Notes under the pieces: model-generated | Database searches by the model: none | Told to the model about the DNA's origin: nothing | The model's input: only the letters and a program-made list of their open reading frames with translations | In this document: positions 53,679-62,322 of the stretch, one piece after another | How the letters are laid out: each line of letters opens with the position of its first letter | Position numbering within the stretch: the first letter of the stretch is position 1 | DNA from: a virus | Strand: one strand, 5' to 3' | Virus record (IMG/VR): IMGVR_UViG_3300030419_007306 | Location: 1-64,000 of that record | Length of the DNA stretch: 64,000 bases | Program-made: the position numbers and the translations under genes

Positions 53679-54718
53679 TCTATACTGCCAGGTGCTTTAT
53701 ATTTTGCAACGTCATGATTAGGTGCCGTATAATCTTCCACAACCTTCTGCATGCCCTTGCTTTCTATTTCGTATCTAACCTGCTCACATTTGCTCATCGT
53801 TTGGCCATACGGGGTTACTTTCCCATGTCTTGTTTCTAACATCGGGTGTACGTCTGTGTCCTCAAAGGTAGTCATACCTTGGTGGCAAATTTTTGAACAT
53901 TTCCAAGACCTTTTAAGCCTAGGAATTCTAGTGCTCTTAATGTCTTCGAATTTTTTTCTTATCATTGCCTTAGTTTCTGGCATATCTTTTTTGGTAAAGC
54001 AGATGGAAAAAGGACCTCCGTCATTTATAAAATAAATAGTAACCATTATTTGCTCTGCTTCTGGGTAAAGCTGAGATGCGGCATAATGATAAATTCTCAA
54101 CTGAGGGTCCTTGGTAAGCTTGGCAAAAGTTTTTTCTTCACCTGTCGCCCAGTCAAGCCTGCGTCCGGTTTTCCAGTCTACTATTTCGTAAAACCCATCG
54201 TCTACTTTGGTTATAAGGTCTATGGTCCCTTTCATGGATAATGTACCACGGATTTTTTCACCGTTCAAGTCATATTCATACTTGGCCCAAGGTTCGTCAA
54301 TCTCAAAATCAAAGTGAGGCTCAGCTTCTACTACATGTCTTTTTCTGGGGTCAAACATTCCATCGTTAAATTTTACAGCTTTCCAAGTCCAGTTTATACA
54401 GTCTTTTAAGTCTCTGGGCTTCCAGTCATGATAGCTAAAAGCTGTAGAATAATATGTGTATATTCGTTCCGTAATTTCATTCAGGTCGTAACGACTGGAT
54501 GACACCTCTCCGAGTATGTCGTCTGTGTAGAAACTAAGGCCATCTTGCTTGGCCTTTTTCGCAAGAGCCATGACCTCAAGTGCCTTATGAACTATGGTCC
54601 CCTTGTCTGCCTTTAGCCCACCCTTTCCTCTCCACCCAAGCACATATTCCATAAAATATTGCTGAGGACACATCGAGTGACAATTGAAACTTGAAGAACG
54701 AAAATATGTGATTATAAT
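53675..54718 (-). CDS. PD-(D/E)XK nuclease (RecB/Cas4-like), probable ATT start
   Basis: 332 residues from the first ATG (54673), but about 15 more with a likely ATT start at 54718. The extension reads TYFRSSSFNCHSMCPQQYF, the conserved N-terminus of this family, and AAGGA lies about eight bases upstream of the ATT, whereas the ATG has no Shine-Dalgarno. Catalytic residues (ATG numbering): His29, Asp152 in GTIDLI, Asp166-x-Lys168 in EIVDWKTG, and Gln191/Tyr195. These match 5'-3' exonucleases that resect DNA for recombination. Cysteines in SWKCSKICHQ may help bind a metal or Fe-S cluster. Confidence 0.8.
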   Translation of the reverse strand: MIITYFRSSSFNCHSMCPQQYFMEYVLGWRGKGGLKADKGTIVHKALEVMALAKKAKQDGLSFYTDDILGEVSSSRYDLNEITERIYTYYSTAFSYHDWKPRDLKDCINWTWKAVKFNDGMFDPRKRHVVEAEPHFDFEIDEPWAKYEYDLNGEKIRGTLSMKGTIDLITKVDDGFYEIVDWKTGRRLDWATGEEKTFAKLTKDPQLRIYHYAASQLYPEAEQIMVTIYFINDGGPFSICFTKKDMPETKAMIRKKFEDIKSTRIPRLKRSWKCSKICHQGMTTFEDTDVHPMLETRHGKVTPYGQTMSKCEQVRYEIESKGMQKVVEDYTAPNHDVAKYKAPGSIE

Positions 54719-54720
54719 GA

Positions 54721-55479
54721 TTAGGTTCCTTCTGATATATTAAGAGCTAACCAATCCCAGCTCTTTAGTGTTTTGTACAACAGTTTGTTCTGGTCTTGTA
54801 TATCTATATTTTTGTTGTCTAAAATCAAGTCAAATTTATCCCAATCAAAATTGTCTTTATCTAGCGCCGTTTCGCTCTCATGCACATCGGGGCTTTCGTC
54901 GTTTCTTGTTAATCTAATAGTCTTGCCGCCAGCCTTTTTTATACCATCTACTTCATTTGGAAATCTGCAATCACAAATTATAGCTAGCTCAGGACTCTCT
55001 TCTTTAATCTTTCTTATCGTAGCATCGACCCATACATTTGGGTATATACTACGGAAAAAATCTGTACCGACGAATTGCATAACTTCTCTCGCAGTTGCCC
55101 TCTTTCCTGTTTCTGGAGAAACAATATCGGTCATAGTGTTTTTATTTTCGTCTGTTCCATAGCATTGTTCATAGGACAGTCCAAGAACATCCATGCATAC
55201 GCCCTTTTTGAGAAGGTCGGCAAAGGAGTATAGCTTAACAAATGGATTTAGATGTTCCTCCAAAAATCTTTTCATCGACTCTCCCTTGTTCATCACATCA
55301 AAGATTCCTTGGTTGTTTTCAGAATCTCCAAATATATCGGCAACCCAAAGCTGACCTTTGTTATTAATCTTAAAATTCGATGTTATCCCTAGGCTTAGCA
55401 TCTCCCATCCTATAATGAGGTTTGCGCAGGTGTTTTTGCCGCTTTGCTTCCTTCCGGAAAAGCCTAGTATATTCATCAC
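54721..55479 (-). CDS. Deoxynucleoside monophosphate kinase
   Basis: 252 residues. The P-loop GFSGRKQSGKNT is at residues 6-17. KLYSFADLLKKG, TAREVMQFVGTDFFRSIYPN and AIICDCRFPNEVDGIKKAGG match T4 gp1-like phage dNMP kinases, which phosphorylate several dNMPs to dNDPs. It works with the B12-type reductase and GMP reductase to supply dNTPs. It is coupled to the primase gene by ATGA. Confidence 0.85.
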   Translation of the reverse strand: MMNILGFSGRKQSGKNTCANLIIGWEMLSLGITSNFKINNKGQLWVADIFGDSENNQGIFDVMNKGESMKRFLEEHLNPFVKLYSFADLLKKGVCMDVLGLSYEQCYGTDENKNTMTDIVSPETGKRATAREVMQFVGTDFFRSIYPNVWVDATIRKIKEESPELAIICDCRFPNEVDGIKKAGGKTIRLTRNDESPDVHESETALDKDNFDWDKFDLILDNKNIDIQDQNKLLYKTLKSWDWLALNISEGT

Positions 55480-56588
55480 ATATTCCTTATTTGTTCTATG
55501 ATTGGTTTAATGTCAGACGTTATTGCGTCTTTATCCATATCCCCAATATCGTTAAAATTAGAATGCTTGGGAAAATATATTCTATAAGTTTTATTGCACT
55601 GTTGAAAGATAGCGTCTGCCCCAGTTTTTCCGGCGTCATCATTATCAGTTAATACAACCAATGACATTGCGCCCAGAATATCCAATAAATCTTTTTGTGA
55701 TTCGCTTAAATAGGTCCCAAATATTGCGACAGAATTATGTATTCCATTCTCTTCTAGTTTCCAGACATCTCCTGGTCCTTCTACTAGTATAACCGTACCA
55801 CTTTCCTTTATATAATCCTTTGCTTTCCAATAATTATATAGATAGCTATCCGCATCAAAGCCCTTGCTGTGCAACCACTTGGGGGTCTGTCCTTCTACTG
55901 TCGCCCTTGCCGTGCAGCCAACCATGTACTTATGATTTTCATCGTATATTGGAACCACTATTCTATTGTACATAGGGGCTCCTGCTCTGGTACAAAGACC
56001 AACATCATATTCCTCTAGAATAGAGCGGGTATATCCTCTATCTATATAATATTTCGCTGGTATTTCTAGTGAGCCTATAACTTTTTCTCTACTGATTAAA
56101 GAATTGTTATTTTTCCTGCCGTTAGAAAAAACACTATTTATCTTTGATTCAAACCTTCTTTTTTCTATGGATTGATAATCAGTATTTATATCTTCGTAAT
56201 CTTTTTTTATAAATGAAAGTAAATACTTTATTGTGTCGGGAAAGGTTGTGTATTTGTCACCAATCTCCGACCATCCGTATGTGTTGTGTGATAAAACGCC
56301 TCTAACAAAACCGATAAGAGTTGGTTTAAAAAACTTTTCGCAGTGATGCGTATTACACACCCAATGCCCCGCTCTAGTGTGTCCGGTTAGATATAGGTTT
56401 AGTGCCGTTGCATTATCCCCACCATGTACTGGGCATGGCCCATCTATTCTTCTGTGGCCTACGTCATATTCTACCCCAAGCAATTCTAGCAGCTCTTCTA
56501 TATTTTCCAATACGGAAGCTTCTATCTCTGCCAGTTTCCAAGGGTCGAATTTCTCAACTGAACGGGATTTCTTCTTCGTCATTATCAA
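55476..56588 (-). CDS. DNA primase (CHC2 zinc finger + Toprim)
   Basis: 370 residues. The zinc site is Cys52, His55, Cys78 and Cys83. Toprim residues are Glu270 in ILVEGPGDVWKL, and Asp315 and Asp317 in VVLTDNDDAGK. ATALNLYLTGHTRAGHWVCN and APMYNRIVVPIYDENHKYMV are typical primase core strings. It makes RNA primers at the fork and probably pairs with the helicase just upstream, whose end overlaps its start by 35 bases. A second in-frame ATG at 56582 is possible. Confidence 0.85.
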   Translation of the reverse strand: MIMTKKKSRSVEKFDPWKLAEIEASVLENIEELLELLGVEYDVGHRRIDGPCPVHGGDNATALNLYLTGHTRAGHWVCNTHHCEKFFKPTLIGFVRGVLSHNTYGWSEIGDKYTTFPDTIKYLLSFIKKDYEDINTDYQSIEKRRFESKINSVFSNGRKNNNSLISREKVIGSLEIPAKYYIDRGYTRSILEEYDVGLCTRAGAPMYNRIVVPIYDENHKYMVGCTARATVEGQTPKWLHSKGFDADSYLYNYWKAKDYIKESGTVILVEGPGDVWKLEENGIHNSVAIFGTYLSESQKDLLDILGAMSLVVLTDNDDAGKTGADAIFQQCNKTYRIYFPKHSNFNDIGDMDKDAITSDIKPIIEQIRNM

Positions 56589-58017
56589 CTACAAAACCCT
56601 CCTCAATCTGAGTGTTGTTTGCACGAATTTCTGAGGCTGTTTTTCCTTCATTTATTTTACCGCACCAGCCCTTCATTTCCATATTAATATAATCACCGTC
56701 GTCAATGCCTCCTCCGTGTCTAGCTACGAGGGGAACAAGCTTTCTGTTGCCATTAGATATTCCATCTTCTGCAATTTCTTCATCGGACTTGCGTTTGAAT
56801 ATACTAAAATTACTACAAAGCCAGATGATTCTATCTGAGCCACTGGCTGTATCGGTAGATTCTCTTGTAATACCGTCTCTATTTAATTGAATAAAAGCAA
56901 GGATGGGAACCTTATATCTTAACGCAAAATTATGAAGCCCCGTCATCATAAAACCTAGAACTTGGAACTCAGCCATCTGATTTGAAATTGAATCGGAAGA
57001 CATCAGTTTAACATAATCATAAATCAAAACACACTCTTTGGCCGTACCGTCCGCATTTAACCCTACTTCTTTAGCCAACCATCTTCTCATAACAGAAAGC
57101 TGTTCTTCAAAAGGCATCCCTCCAATAGAATAATGAAAATACGGAACTTTGTCAAGCTTTTCAGCAGCTCTGTATATTTTATCTCTTTTGTCTGGTGTTT
57201 TTGCAAACTGCCCCGTTTCTATGTCGTCAATAGAAACCTCGCTCATCATAGCTAGACTGCGATGTCTGTGGTCATCAAGTACCATTTCGGTATCTAAATT
57301 CAAGACGGGAATATTAATTTCAGAGGATATGTGTAAACCAATATTATCTGCTAGTAATGTTTTACCGGTTTTTGGCCTAGCGCCTATAACATTTACAGTA
57401 CCTCTTCTTAGGCCTCCTCCAATAGCACTATCATAGACTGGATAGCCTGTTGATATACCCATTTGTTCGCACGGGTTTTCTTCAAGGAATTTTATGTATT
57501 CTTGAATTCCGTCTCCGACTATTACAGGAGCATCTCCTTTGTCATTAAGAAGAGAGCTAAAATCAAAAATAGCATCTTCCGCTATACCCAGTATATGGGA
57601 TAGGTTTTCATCTCCGTTGAGCGTTTTAATTTTGTCTTGCGCTTCGCCAAGCTGACCATTTAGAAGACGTGCTATTTCTAGCTTTCGTATTTTTGCTGCA
57701 AATTTTCTAACGTTTCCGGAATTAACGGGAAATTTTGTTACAGCATCTAAATGTTTTACTTCTTCTCTTTTATCGAATACATGGCTTAAGCCAAGCTCTG
57801 AAGAAGCTGAAAAAATACTTGGAATGTCTACTGATTCATTTTTATTATTCTCTAAAACATGTTTTAAACATTTGAAAATTACAGCATTAGAATCTACCGT
57901 AAAGGTGTTTTCATTCACTATGTCTGCGACATCAAAATATGCACTATTGCCGTGGTTAAATATTCCAGACAACACAGCTCTTTCTGCGGCAGGGTCTGTT
58001 AAAAGCATCTCTGACAC
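56554..58017 (-). CDS. Replicative DnaB-like helicase
   Basis: 487 residues. The N-terminal helical domain (DPAAERAVLSGIFNHGNSAY) is that of DnaB. The RecA-like motor has Walker A GARPKTGKT (212-220), LNLDTEMVLDDHRHRSLAMM and ILAFIQLNRDG, and an arginine- and Gly-rich end. The C-terminal acidic EEEIPFS resembles SSB-type partner-binding tips. It is uninterrupted, with no intein at the P-loop, although helicases of this class in environmental phages can carry split inteins. It forms a unit with the primase. Confidence 0.9.
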   Translation of the reverse strand: MSEMLLTDPAAERAVLSGIFNHGNSAYFDVADIVNENTFTVDSNAVIFKCLKHVLENNKNESVDIPSIFSASSELGLSHVFDKREEVKHLDAVTKFPVNSGNVRKFAAKIRKLEIARLLNGQLGEAQDKIKTLNGDENLSHILGIAEDAIFDFSSLLNDKGDAPVIVGDGIQEYIKFLEENPCEQMGISTGYPVYDSAIGGGLRRGTVNVIGARPKTGKTLLADNIGLHISSEINIPVLNLDTEMVLDDHRHRSLAMMSEVSIDDIETGQFAKTPDKRDKIYRAAEKLDKVPYFHYSIGGMPFEEQLSVMRRWLAKEVGLNADGTAKECVLIYDYVKLMSSDSISNQMAEFQVLGFMMTGLHNFALRYKVPILAFIQLNRDGITRESTDTASGSDRIIWLCSNFSIFKRKSDEEIAEDGISNGNRKLVPLVARHGGGIDDGDYINMEMKGWCGKINEGKTASEIRANNTQIEEGFVVDNDEEEIPFS

Positions 58018-58469
58018 TATTTTTTAAACCCCCTGACTTGACAACGATTACAAATATATCTTTCAATTTCTTGAGGCACTAGAGAAGCTGAGATTGCTTC
58101 GCTTTTATTACAAGCGCGACATCTCACATCTATTAAGTTTGACTTTCTACTTCTATCAGAAGGTGGGTGTATAGCCAGCTTTTTATCAATCTCAACATCT
58201 TCTTTATGATGGTTTTTTTCTGGCATTTTATCAAAGAGATTAGCCCTTTTTCCTTCTGTAGGAACAGGCTCTCCTCTTCCTTCCTCAGTCTTGGACTCTA
58301 TCTTATGCAGAAACTTGAAATCGGCGTTCTCTTCTTTTTTTTGCTGGGTTTTCTTAGCGGTTTTTCGAGAAGTCTTTTTGTTGGCTAGTTTTTGTATCAT
58401 CTTACTAACCTTAAACAAGTCTTCTTGATTTAATTTGGACAGTGCTTTTTCAGTTTTTTTGTCAAACAT
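58017..58469 (-). CDS. Lysine-rich protein with C-terminal zinc ribbon
   Basis: 150 residues. A very basic helical N-terminal half (LSKLNQEDLFKVSKMIQKLA, then Lys/Thr runs) leads to a C-terminal ribbon with CRACNKSEAISASLV and YICNRCQVRG (CxxC...CxxC). It is one base from the helicase start (overlapping ATG and stop) and may load or regulate the helicase, or bind nucleic acid. No family was recognised. Confidence 0.5.
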   Translation of the reverse strand: MFDKKTEKALSKLNQEDLFKVSKMIQKLANKKTSRKTAKKTQQKKEENADFKFLHKIESKTEEGRGEPVPTEGKRANLFDKMPEKNHHKEDVEIDKKLAIHPPSDRSRKSNLIDVRCRACNKSEAISASLVPQEIERYICNRCQVRGFKK

Positions 58470-58980
58470 TATTTACCCTCTTAGACCTCTGTACTGCTAA
58501 GAAAATATCTGCGCGATTGTTTATATTTGAAGAAAGGAAATTCAATCTATCTGAGCGTTGTTTGGCATACACTTTAATTTTTTTTAGCTTCATAGCATAT
58601 GTATTATTTTTTATAGCTTGTTCGAGCCTTTCAGCATAAGAGTAGCCTTTATAATTATGAACCTCATGAGCGACAAGAGTTTTAATGGTATCTTCGGCCC
58701 AGTTCACACGGGCCATTTCTCTATTATACGCCCTTTGGACATGAAATGATAGTTCATTTAGTATGAGGGCTGCGGAAGCACAATCTTGGGGACTGAGCTT
58801 TTCTATGTGCCCTCTATTTATATGCATGTATTCAGAGGCCTCAGGGTTTTTATACGCCACAAGAAAAGGAGGGAGGCCTGTTGAGGATTCGTATTCGTCT
58901 AGAATTTTATCCCACTTTTCAAGCTCTTCCTTGGCTGGATTGGAGACCTTATTTGTTTTCGATTCTTCGTTTCCACTCAT
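58462..58980 (-). CDS. Conserved-looking helical phage protein, unrecognised
   Basis: 172 residues from the ATG at 58980, which has GAGG six bases upstream; earlier in-frame ATGs at 59010, 58992 and 58986 are less well placed. The protein is helical throughout, with EELEKWDKILDEYESSTGLP, a middle SAALILNELSFHVQRAYN, and basic ends. It is overlapped by the endonuclease-like gene upstream. It may be a replication or recombination mediator given its neighbours; function unknown. Confidence 0.45.
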   Translation of the reverse strand: MSGNEESKTNKVSNPAKEELEKWDKILDEYESSTGLPPFLVAYKNPEASEYMHINRGHIEKLSPQDCASAALILNELSFHVQRAYNREMARVNWAEDTIKTLVAHEVHNYKGYSYAERLEQAIKNNTYAMKLKKIKVYAKQRSDRLNFLSSNINNRADIFLAVQRSKRVNNV

Positions 58981-59359
58981 TGTCATCCTCATTATATGGA
59001 AGCTGGACAACTTCTATTCCGTTTTTTTCACACCACTCGACTTTTTCTTCATCTCTTTTTTTAGACTTTGCAAACCCAAAGGTCGAACCATGATAAAAAG
59101 GAATAAATTTGTAATGCTGTTCTCCGTGAACTTCTATACATAAATTATGCAGCGGGAGAAAAAAGTCAAGGTATAGTACCTGCCCCTTTCTTAACGGAAT
59201 AGATACTTCTTCGAGCACCTGACAAGTGGGGAATATCTCTTTAAGTAAGGCTCTAGCTCTTAAATGATATTCAGAACGACCTCGTCCAGCATTGTTCTTG
59301 GGAATGTGGCCAGTAATCTTCCAAGTATGATATTCATTATCTAAGTCTACTATCCTCAT
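58949..59359 (-). CDS. EDxHD-type (Vsr/DUF559-like) endonuclease
   Basis: 136 residues. GRGRSEYHLRARALLKEIF (Glu30), VLYLDFFLPLHNLCIEVHGE (Asp65, Glu76) and QHYKF (His82) reproduce the E...D...E-V-x-G..H arrangement of Vsr-related phage nucleases, including a free-standing family described from fractured phage genes. It sits between recA and a helical gene with ATGA coupling. It could be a mobile homing enzyme or have a fixed role. Confidence 0.65.
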   Translation of the reverse strand: MRIVDLDNEYHTWKITGHIPKNNAGRGRSEYHLRARALLKEIFPTCQVLEEVSIPLRKGQVLYLDFFLPLHNLCIEVHGEQHYKFIPFYHGSTFGFAKSKKRDEEKVEWCEKNGIEVVQLPYNEDDNEWKRRIENK

Positions 59360-60369
59360 ATCCCCAAAAAGCCTTTAATACTATTTTGTAATGATTCTCT
59401 AAACTGAGGGTTCTCTAATAAGGCGATTCTACATTTTTCGATGCCTTGAAACTTTGGCTTTTCTTCCTCTTCTACGAAAGAAAGTGTCATCCAGGCACCC
59501 GCTTTTTGAATTATGCCTAGGTCTGTACCAAGTACTATAAGCTCTGTAAGCTCATCTATTCCTTCTCCATATCTTAAATAGCTTTCAATCCTACCTCCGG
59601 GAGGGCCTAGCGCAGATGTAATGACTTGCCATTCTATGGTCTGTCCTATTTGAGTTCCAGAAATTTCCCATGGAGAAAACCTTCTAGCCCGCAGTTTCAC
59701 ATCGACTTGATACGCAACAGCTTGACCAGACTTTTCTTTGAATTCTGCTCCATATCCAGTAGGATTCCCCATCAAGTGGGTGATGCCAATAACTACGTTT
59801 TTGTTAACAGGAACTACATTAGCAACTTTTCTACAAAACTTTGCCAATAACTTAGCCCCATCTGCTCTTTGCATTTTATCCATACCAGATGTAATTTCTG
59901 CTTCTGTACATAAAGCCGAATAAGAATCTAGTATGACCACTGAGCCGGGAACATTGTTGATAGTCTTTTCTGCTATAGAAAGGTAGTCTTCTGCCGACAA
60001 AATCTTTCCTGGCTCGGAACCTATGACATGAAATCTATCTAAATCTAATCCCGGTATTCCTTCTAGGTCTCTTTTTTTTAACCTGCCTTCTATATTGAAA
60101 AAATATACGTCACGACCATCCTTACAAAGCTCGCCGTTATATTTGGCTTCTTGGCACCTTGCGGCAAAGTGAAGAGACAGAGTTGTCTTGCCGCATTTTG
60201 GTTGACCCGTTAACACGACAAAACTTCCTTCTGGTATTCCTCCTCCTAGAACAACATCTAAAGAAGGAGATATTGGAATTGTGAGTAACTCTGAGTCAAC
60301 AACAGAAGAACCTGACCGTATGACACCCTCTCCAAATTCCTTCAAAATATCTTTTTCTATACTAATCAT
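59356..60369 (-). CDS. RecA/UvsX-like recombinase
   Basis: 337 residues. LDVVLGGGIPEGSFVVLTG leads to Walker A GQPKCGKTT (55-63), VVILDSYSALCTEAE is Walker B, and GITHLMGNPTGYGAEFKEKS is the DNA-binding-loop region. Length and layout match RecA-type recombinases. It drives strand exchange during phage recombination and repair, with the putative annealing protein at 36418 and the nuclease at 53675 as likely partners. Confidence 0.9.
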   Translation of the reverse strand: MISIEKDILKEFGEGVIRSGSSVVDSELLTIPISPSLDVVLGGGIPEGSFVVLTGQPKCGKTTLSLHFAARCQEAKYNGELCKDGRDVYFFNIEGRLKKRDLEGIPGLDLDRFHVIGSEPGKILSAEDYLSIAEKTINNVPGSVVILDSYSALCTEAEITSGMDKMQRADGAKLLAKFCRKVANVVPVNKNVVIGITHLMGNPTGYGAEFKEKSGQAVAYQVDVKLRARRFSPWEISGTQIGQTIEWQVITSALGPPGGRIESYLRYGEGIDELTELIVLGTDLGIIQKAGAWMTLSFVEEEEKPKFQGIEKCRIALLENPQFRESLQNSIKGFLGI

Positions 60370-60794
60370 ATATCTAACTCGCTAAGCCTTCCAAGTATAT
60401 TGTCTTTGACTCGGTGTTGTCTGGGTTTGGTCGTAGTGTCTTTTCGAATTATGTCCGCTTCTTTACTTTTTGCTTTATCTAGCTCCAAGTTGTGCTTGCA
60501 TTCTTTTATAATATCATCTAATGTAGGAGCGCGTAAAGAATATATGTATTGCGCTTTTTTAGATTTTATTGCTTTTATGACAACCACCTCATCATATAGC
60601 TTCAATAAACCACGGGCGGCAAACAGCTGAGATGTAAACCTTTTCTTCCAATGAGGAAGGTTCCAGAACTGCTTCGGTAATTCTTTTTTGTCCTTTTGGG
60701 CCTGTCTCTCACAGACCACTTCAGCCAGATACTGGGCGGCAGTTACTTTTTTATCGCCGTGTGTATATCTAGAAGGATATTTGCTGCTGCTCAT
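60366..60794 (-). CDS. Basic conserved-looking phage protein, unrecognised
   Basis: 142 residues: KVTAAQYLAEVVCERQAQKD, LPKQFWNLPHWKKRFTSQLF and RGLLKLYDEVVVIKAIKSKK. The compact, tryptophan-rich helical middle is reminiscent of small phage DNA-binding or adaptor proteins, but no family is recognised. ATGA coupling to recA suggests a recombination or replication accessory job. Confidence 0.45.
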   Translation of the reverse strand: MSSSKYPSRYTHGDKKVTAAQYLAEVVCERQAQKDKKELPKQFWNLPHWKKRFTSQLFAARGLLKLYDEVVVIKAIKSKKAQYIYSLRAPTLDDIIKECKHNLELDKAKSKEADIIRKDTTTKPRQHRVKDNILGRLSELDI

Positions 60795-61156
60795 TCATCA
60801 GAACCATCTATCTTGTAAATAGCGCCTTGGGACATTCTGGAGGGTGTTAGCTCCTGATTTCCATCTCCTCTAGCAGAAGCTGCTTCTGTCATTACAGATA
60901 CTCCCCTTTCCTTTTTGGCCAGTGTTTTATTGACCATTAAATCCTTAGCCCTTAAAGGCTGTGACTTAGCTTCTTTTGCTTTTTGTGCCTTCTTTGTTTT
61001 TTGCTTAGTCGCTTTTCTTTTAATTTCGCTTCGGTAGTTTTCAACTGTTTTCTTGGTTCTACCAAGCTCCTTGGCAATTTCTTCTGGCGTATGTTTATCT
61101 TTAAGCATACCCTCTATAATATATTTTTCGTTTTGTGTTAATTTTCCTCTGGCCAT
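60791..61156 (-). CDS. Helix-turn-helix DNA-binding protein with basic tail
   Basis: 121 residues from the ATG at 61156, which overlaps the preceding stop as TAATG; an upstream in-frame ATG at 61189 is inside that gene. Residues 1-45 form an HTH: KLTQNEKYIIEGMLKDKHTP followed by EEIAKELGRTKKTVENYRSE. A Lys/Ala linker and a Ser-rich tail follow. It is probably a transcription regulator of the replication block; its operator is not identified. Confidence 0.6.
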   Translation of the reverse strand: MARGKLTQNEKYIIEGMLKDKHTPEEIAKELGRTKKTVENYRSEIKRKATKQKTKKAQKAKEAKSQPLRAKDLMVNKTLAKKERGVSVMTEAASARGDGNQELTPSRMSQGAIYKIDGSDE

Positions 61157-61545
61157 TATACCAACTCTCTTTCTGCATTGTTCAGCCATGCTTCATTTTT
61201 GGTTTCTAAAAACTTAAGATAATAATCAAAAACTTTTTTATTAACATCTCTAAAAACCCAGTTCGGCCTGCCAGCGTGTCGAAGCTGCTTCGATTCATTT
61301 CCTTCAGAATACATTCCGCTAGGATTGTACAAACGACCATATTTATTTTGCTTTACGTAATAGGTTGCTTTGCCATTTACTCGGATGACTTTCGCATAGG
61401 CCGCAGCAGCATCTTCTTCTATCTCTTCCAAGAGGGTTGTGTATGCAACAACATCTCTCTCATCTTCGTTTTGGATTTCGTTGCTGTCAAGAGATGAGGG
61501 CTTATAAACCGCGCCATCTAATTCTTCATTAGATATTCTAGCCAT
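61156..61545 (-). CDS. Acidic small protein, unrecognised
   Basis: 129 residues. The acidic N-terminal half includes TTLLEEIEEDAAAAYAKVIR, then KATYYVKQNKYGRLYNPSGM and NWVFRDVNKKVFDYYLKFLE. No catalytic motif. It overlaps the zinc-ribbon gene by 8 bases. Function unknown. Confidence 0.45.
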   Translation of the reverse strand: MARISNEELDGAVYKPSSLDSNEIQNEDERDVVAYTTLLEEIEEDAAAAYAKVIRVNGKATYYVKQNKYGRLYNPSGMYSEGNESKQLRHAGRPNWVFRDVNKKVFDYYLKFLETKNEAWLNNAERELV

Positions 61546-61954
61546 TTTTCTTTCCTGTTCTTATATAGTTTTTTTGTTGGGTGGGAGTCATGCCCTGTAC
61601 ATCATTATTGGTTTTATACCAAGGTTTTGTCTTAGATTTTTTAATTCTTTCTCCCTTTACTGGAAGTTCGTCTTTGTTTTCTCTATAAGCATTATGGTGT
61701 TTTTTAAGCCTATCTTTTTGGTCTCCACTTAGACGACTAGAATTTAATTCTGCTAAATGACCAAGTGTTTTGGCCCCATCAGAAACCTTGACAGAACAAG
61801 AAATATTATCTGAACTGAGGTCCCTGATTAGCTTGTGCTTTTTGCACTCAGGGCACCTTTTTAATTCTTTGTATTCAGACACTCTCTGGAATACTGTAAA
61901 AAAATAACCGCAACCCCCGTTCTGGGGGTCACAGCTATATGAATATTCAGGCAT
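61538..61954 (-). CDS. FmdB-like zinc-ribbon protein
   Basis: 138 residues. It starts MPEYSYSCDPQNGGCGYFF, then FQRVSEYKELKRCPECKK: two pairs of cysteines in the FmdB-type ribbon (with an expanded first CxxC pair). A disordered basic tail follows. FmdB-like ribbons are frequent in phages and often considered regulatory; the exact role is unknown. It sits two bases from the SSB gene. Confidence 0.6.
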   Translation of the reverse strand: MPEYSYSCDPQNGGCGYFFTVFQRVSEYKELKRCPECKKHKLIRDLSSDNISCSVKVSDGAKTLGHLAELNSSRLSGDQKDRLKKHHNAYRENKDELPVKGERIKKSKTKPWYKTNNDVQGMTPTQQKNYIRTGKKNG

Positions 61955-61956
61955 TG

Positions 61957-62322
61957 TTAAAAAGGAACCTTTTCTTTTTCTGTGGTTTTTGCAGCTCCGG
62001 TTTCTTCGTCTTTTTTACCGCCGCCAAGGAAATTAAAATTGTCTGCTACTATTGAATAGCTAGTCCGTTTATTTCCCTCTTTGTCTTGCCACTCGTCCTG
62101 TTCCATTCTGCCACTAAGAGAAATCCACCTACCCTTTTCAGCATATTCTACAAGAGTTTCTGCAGGCTTTCCCCATAGGCTAACATCAAAAAAATTAGTT
62201 TTCTTCAATGTATTATTAGCAATTCTAAACGAAGCTACACTCTTGCCATTGGAAGTAGTCTTAAGCTCAGGGTCTCGGACAAGCCTTCCAGAAACAGTCA
62301 CAACATTAATATCAGCCATCAC
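61957..62322 (-). CDS. ssb: Single-stranded DNA-binding protein, copy 2
   Basis: 121 residues (start at the first ATG of ATGATG; the second is also possible). NVVTVSGRLVRDPELKTTSN, VASFRIANNTLKKTNFFDVS and GRWISLSGRMEQDEWQDKEG are SSB OB-fold strings, and the tail ends EKVPF. It lies in the replication unit between the ribbon protein and phoH. It is clearly diverged from the SSB at 45612, which has its own promoter. Confidence 0.9.
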   Translation of the reverse strand: MMADINVVTVSGRLVRDPELKTTSNGKSVASFRIANNTLKKTNFFDVSLWGKPAETLVEYAEKGRWISLSGRMEQDEWQDKEGNKRTSYSIVADNFNFLGGGKKDEETGAAKTTEKEKVPF

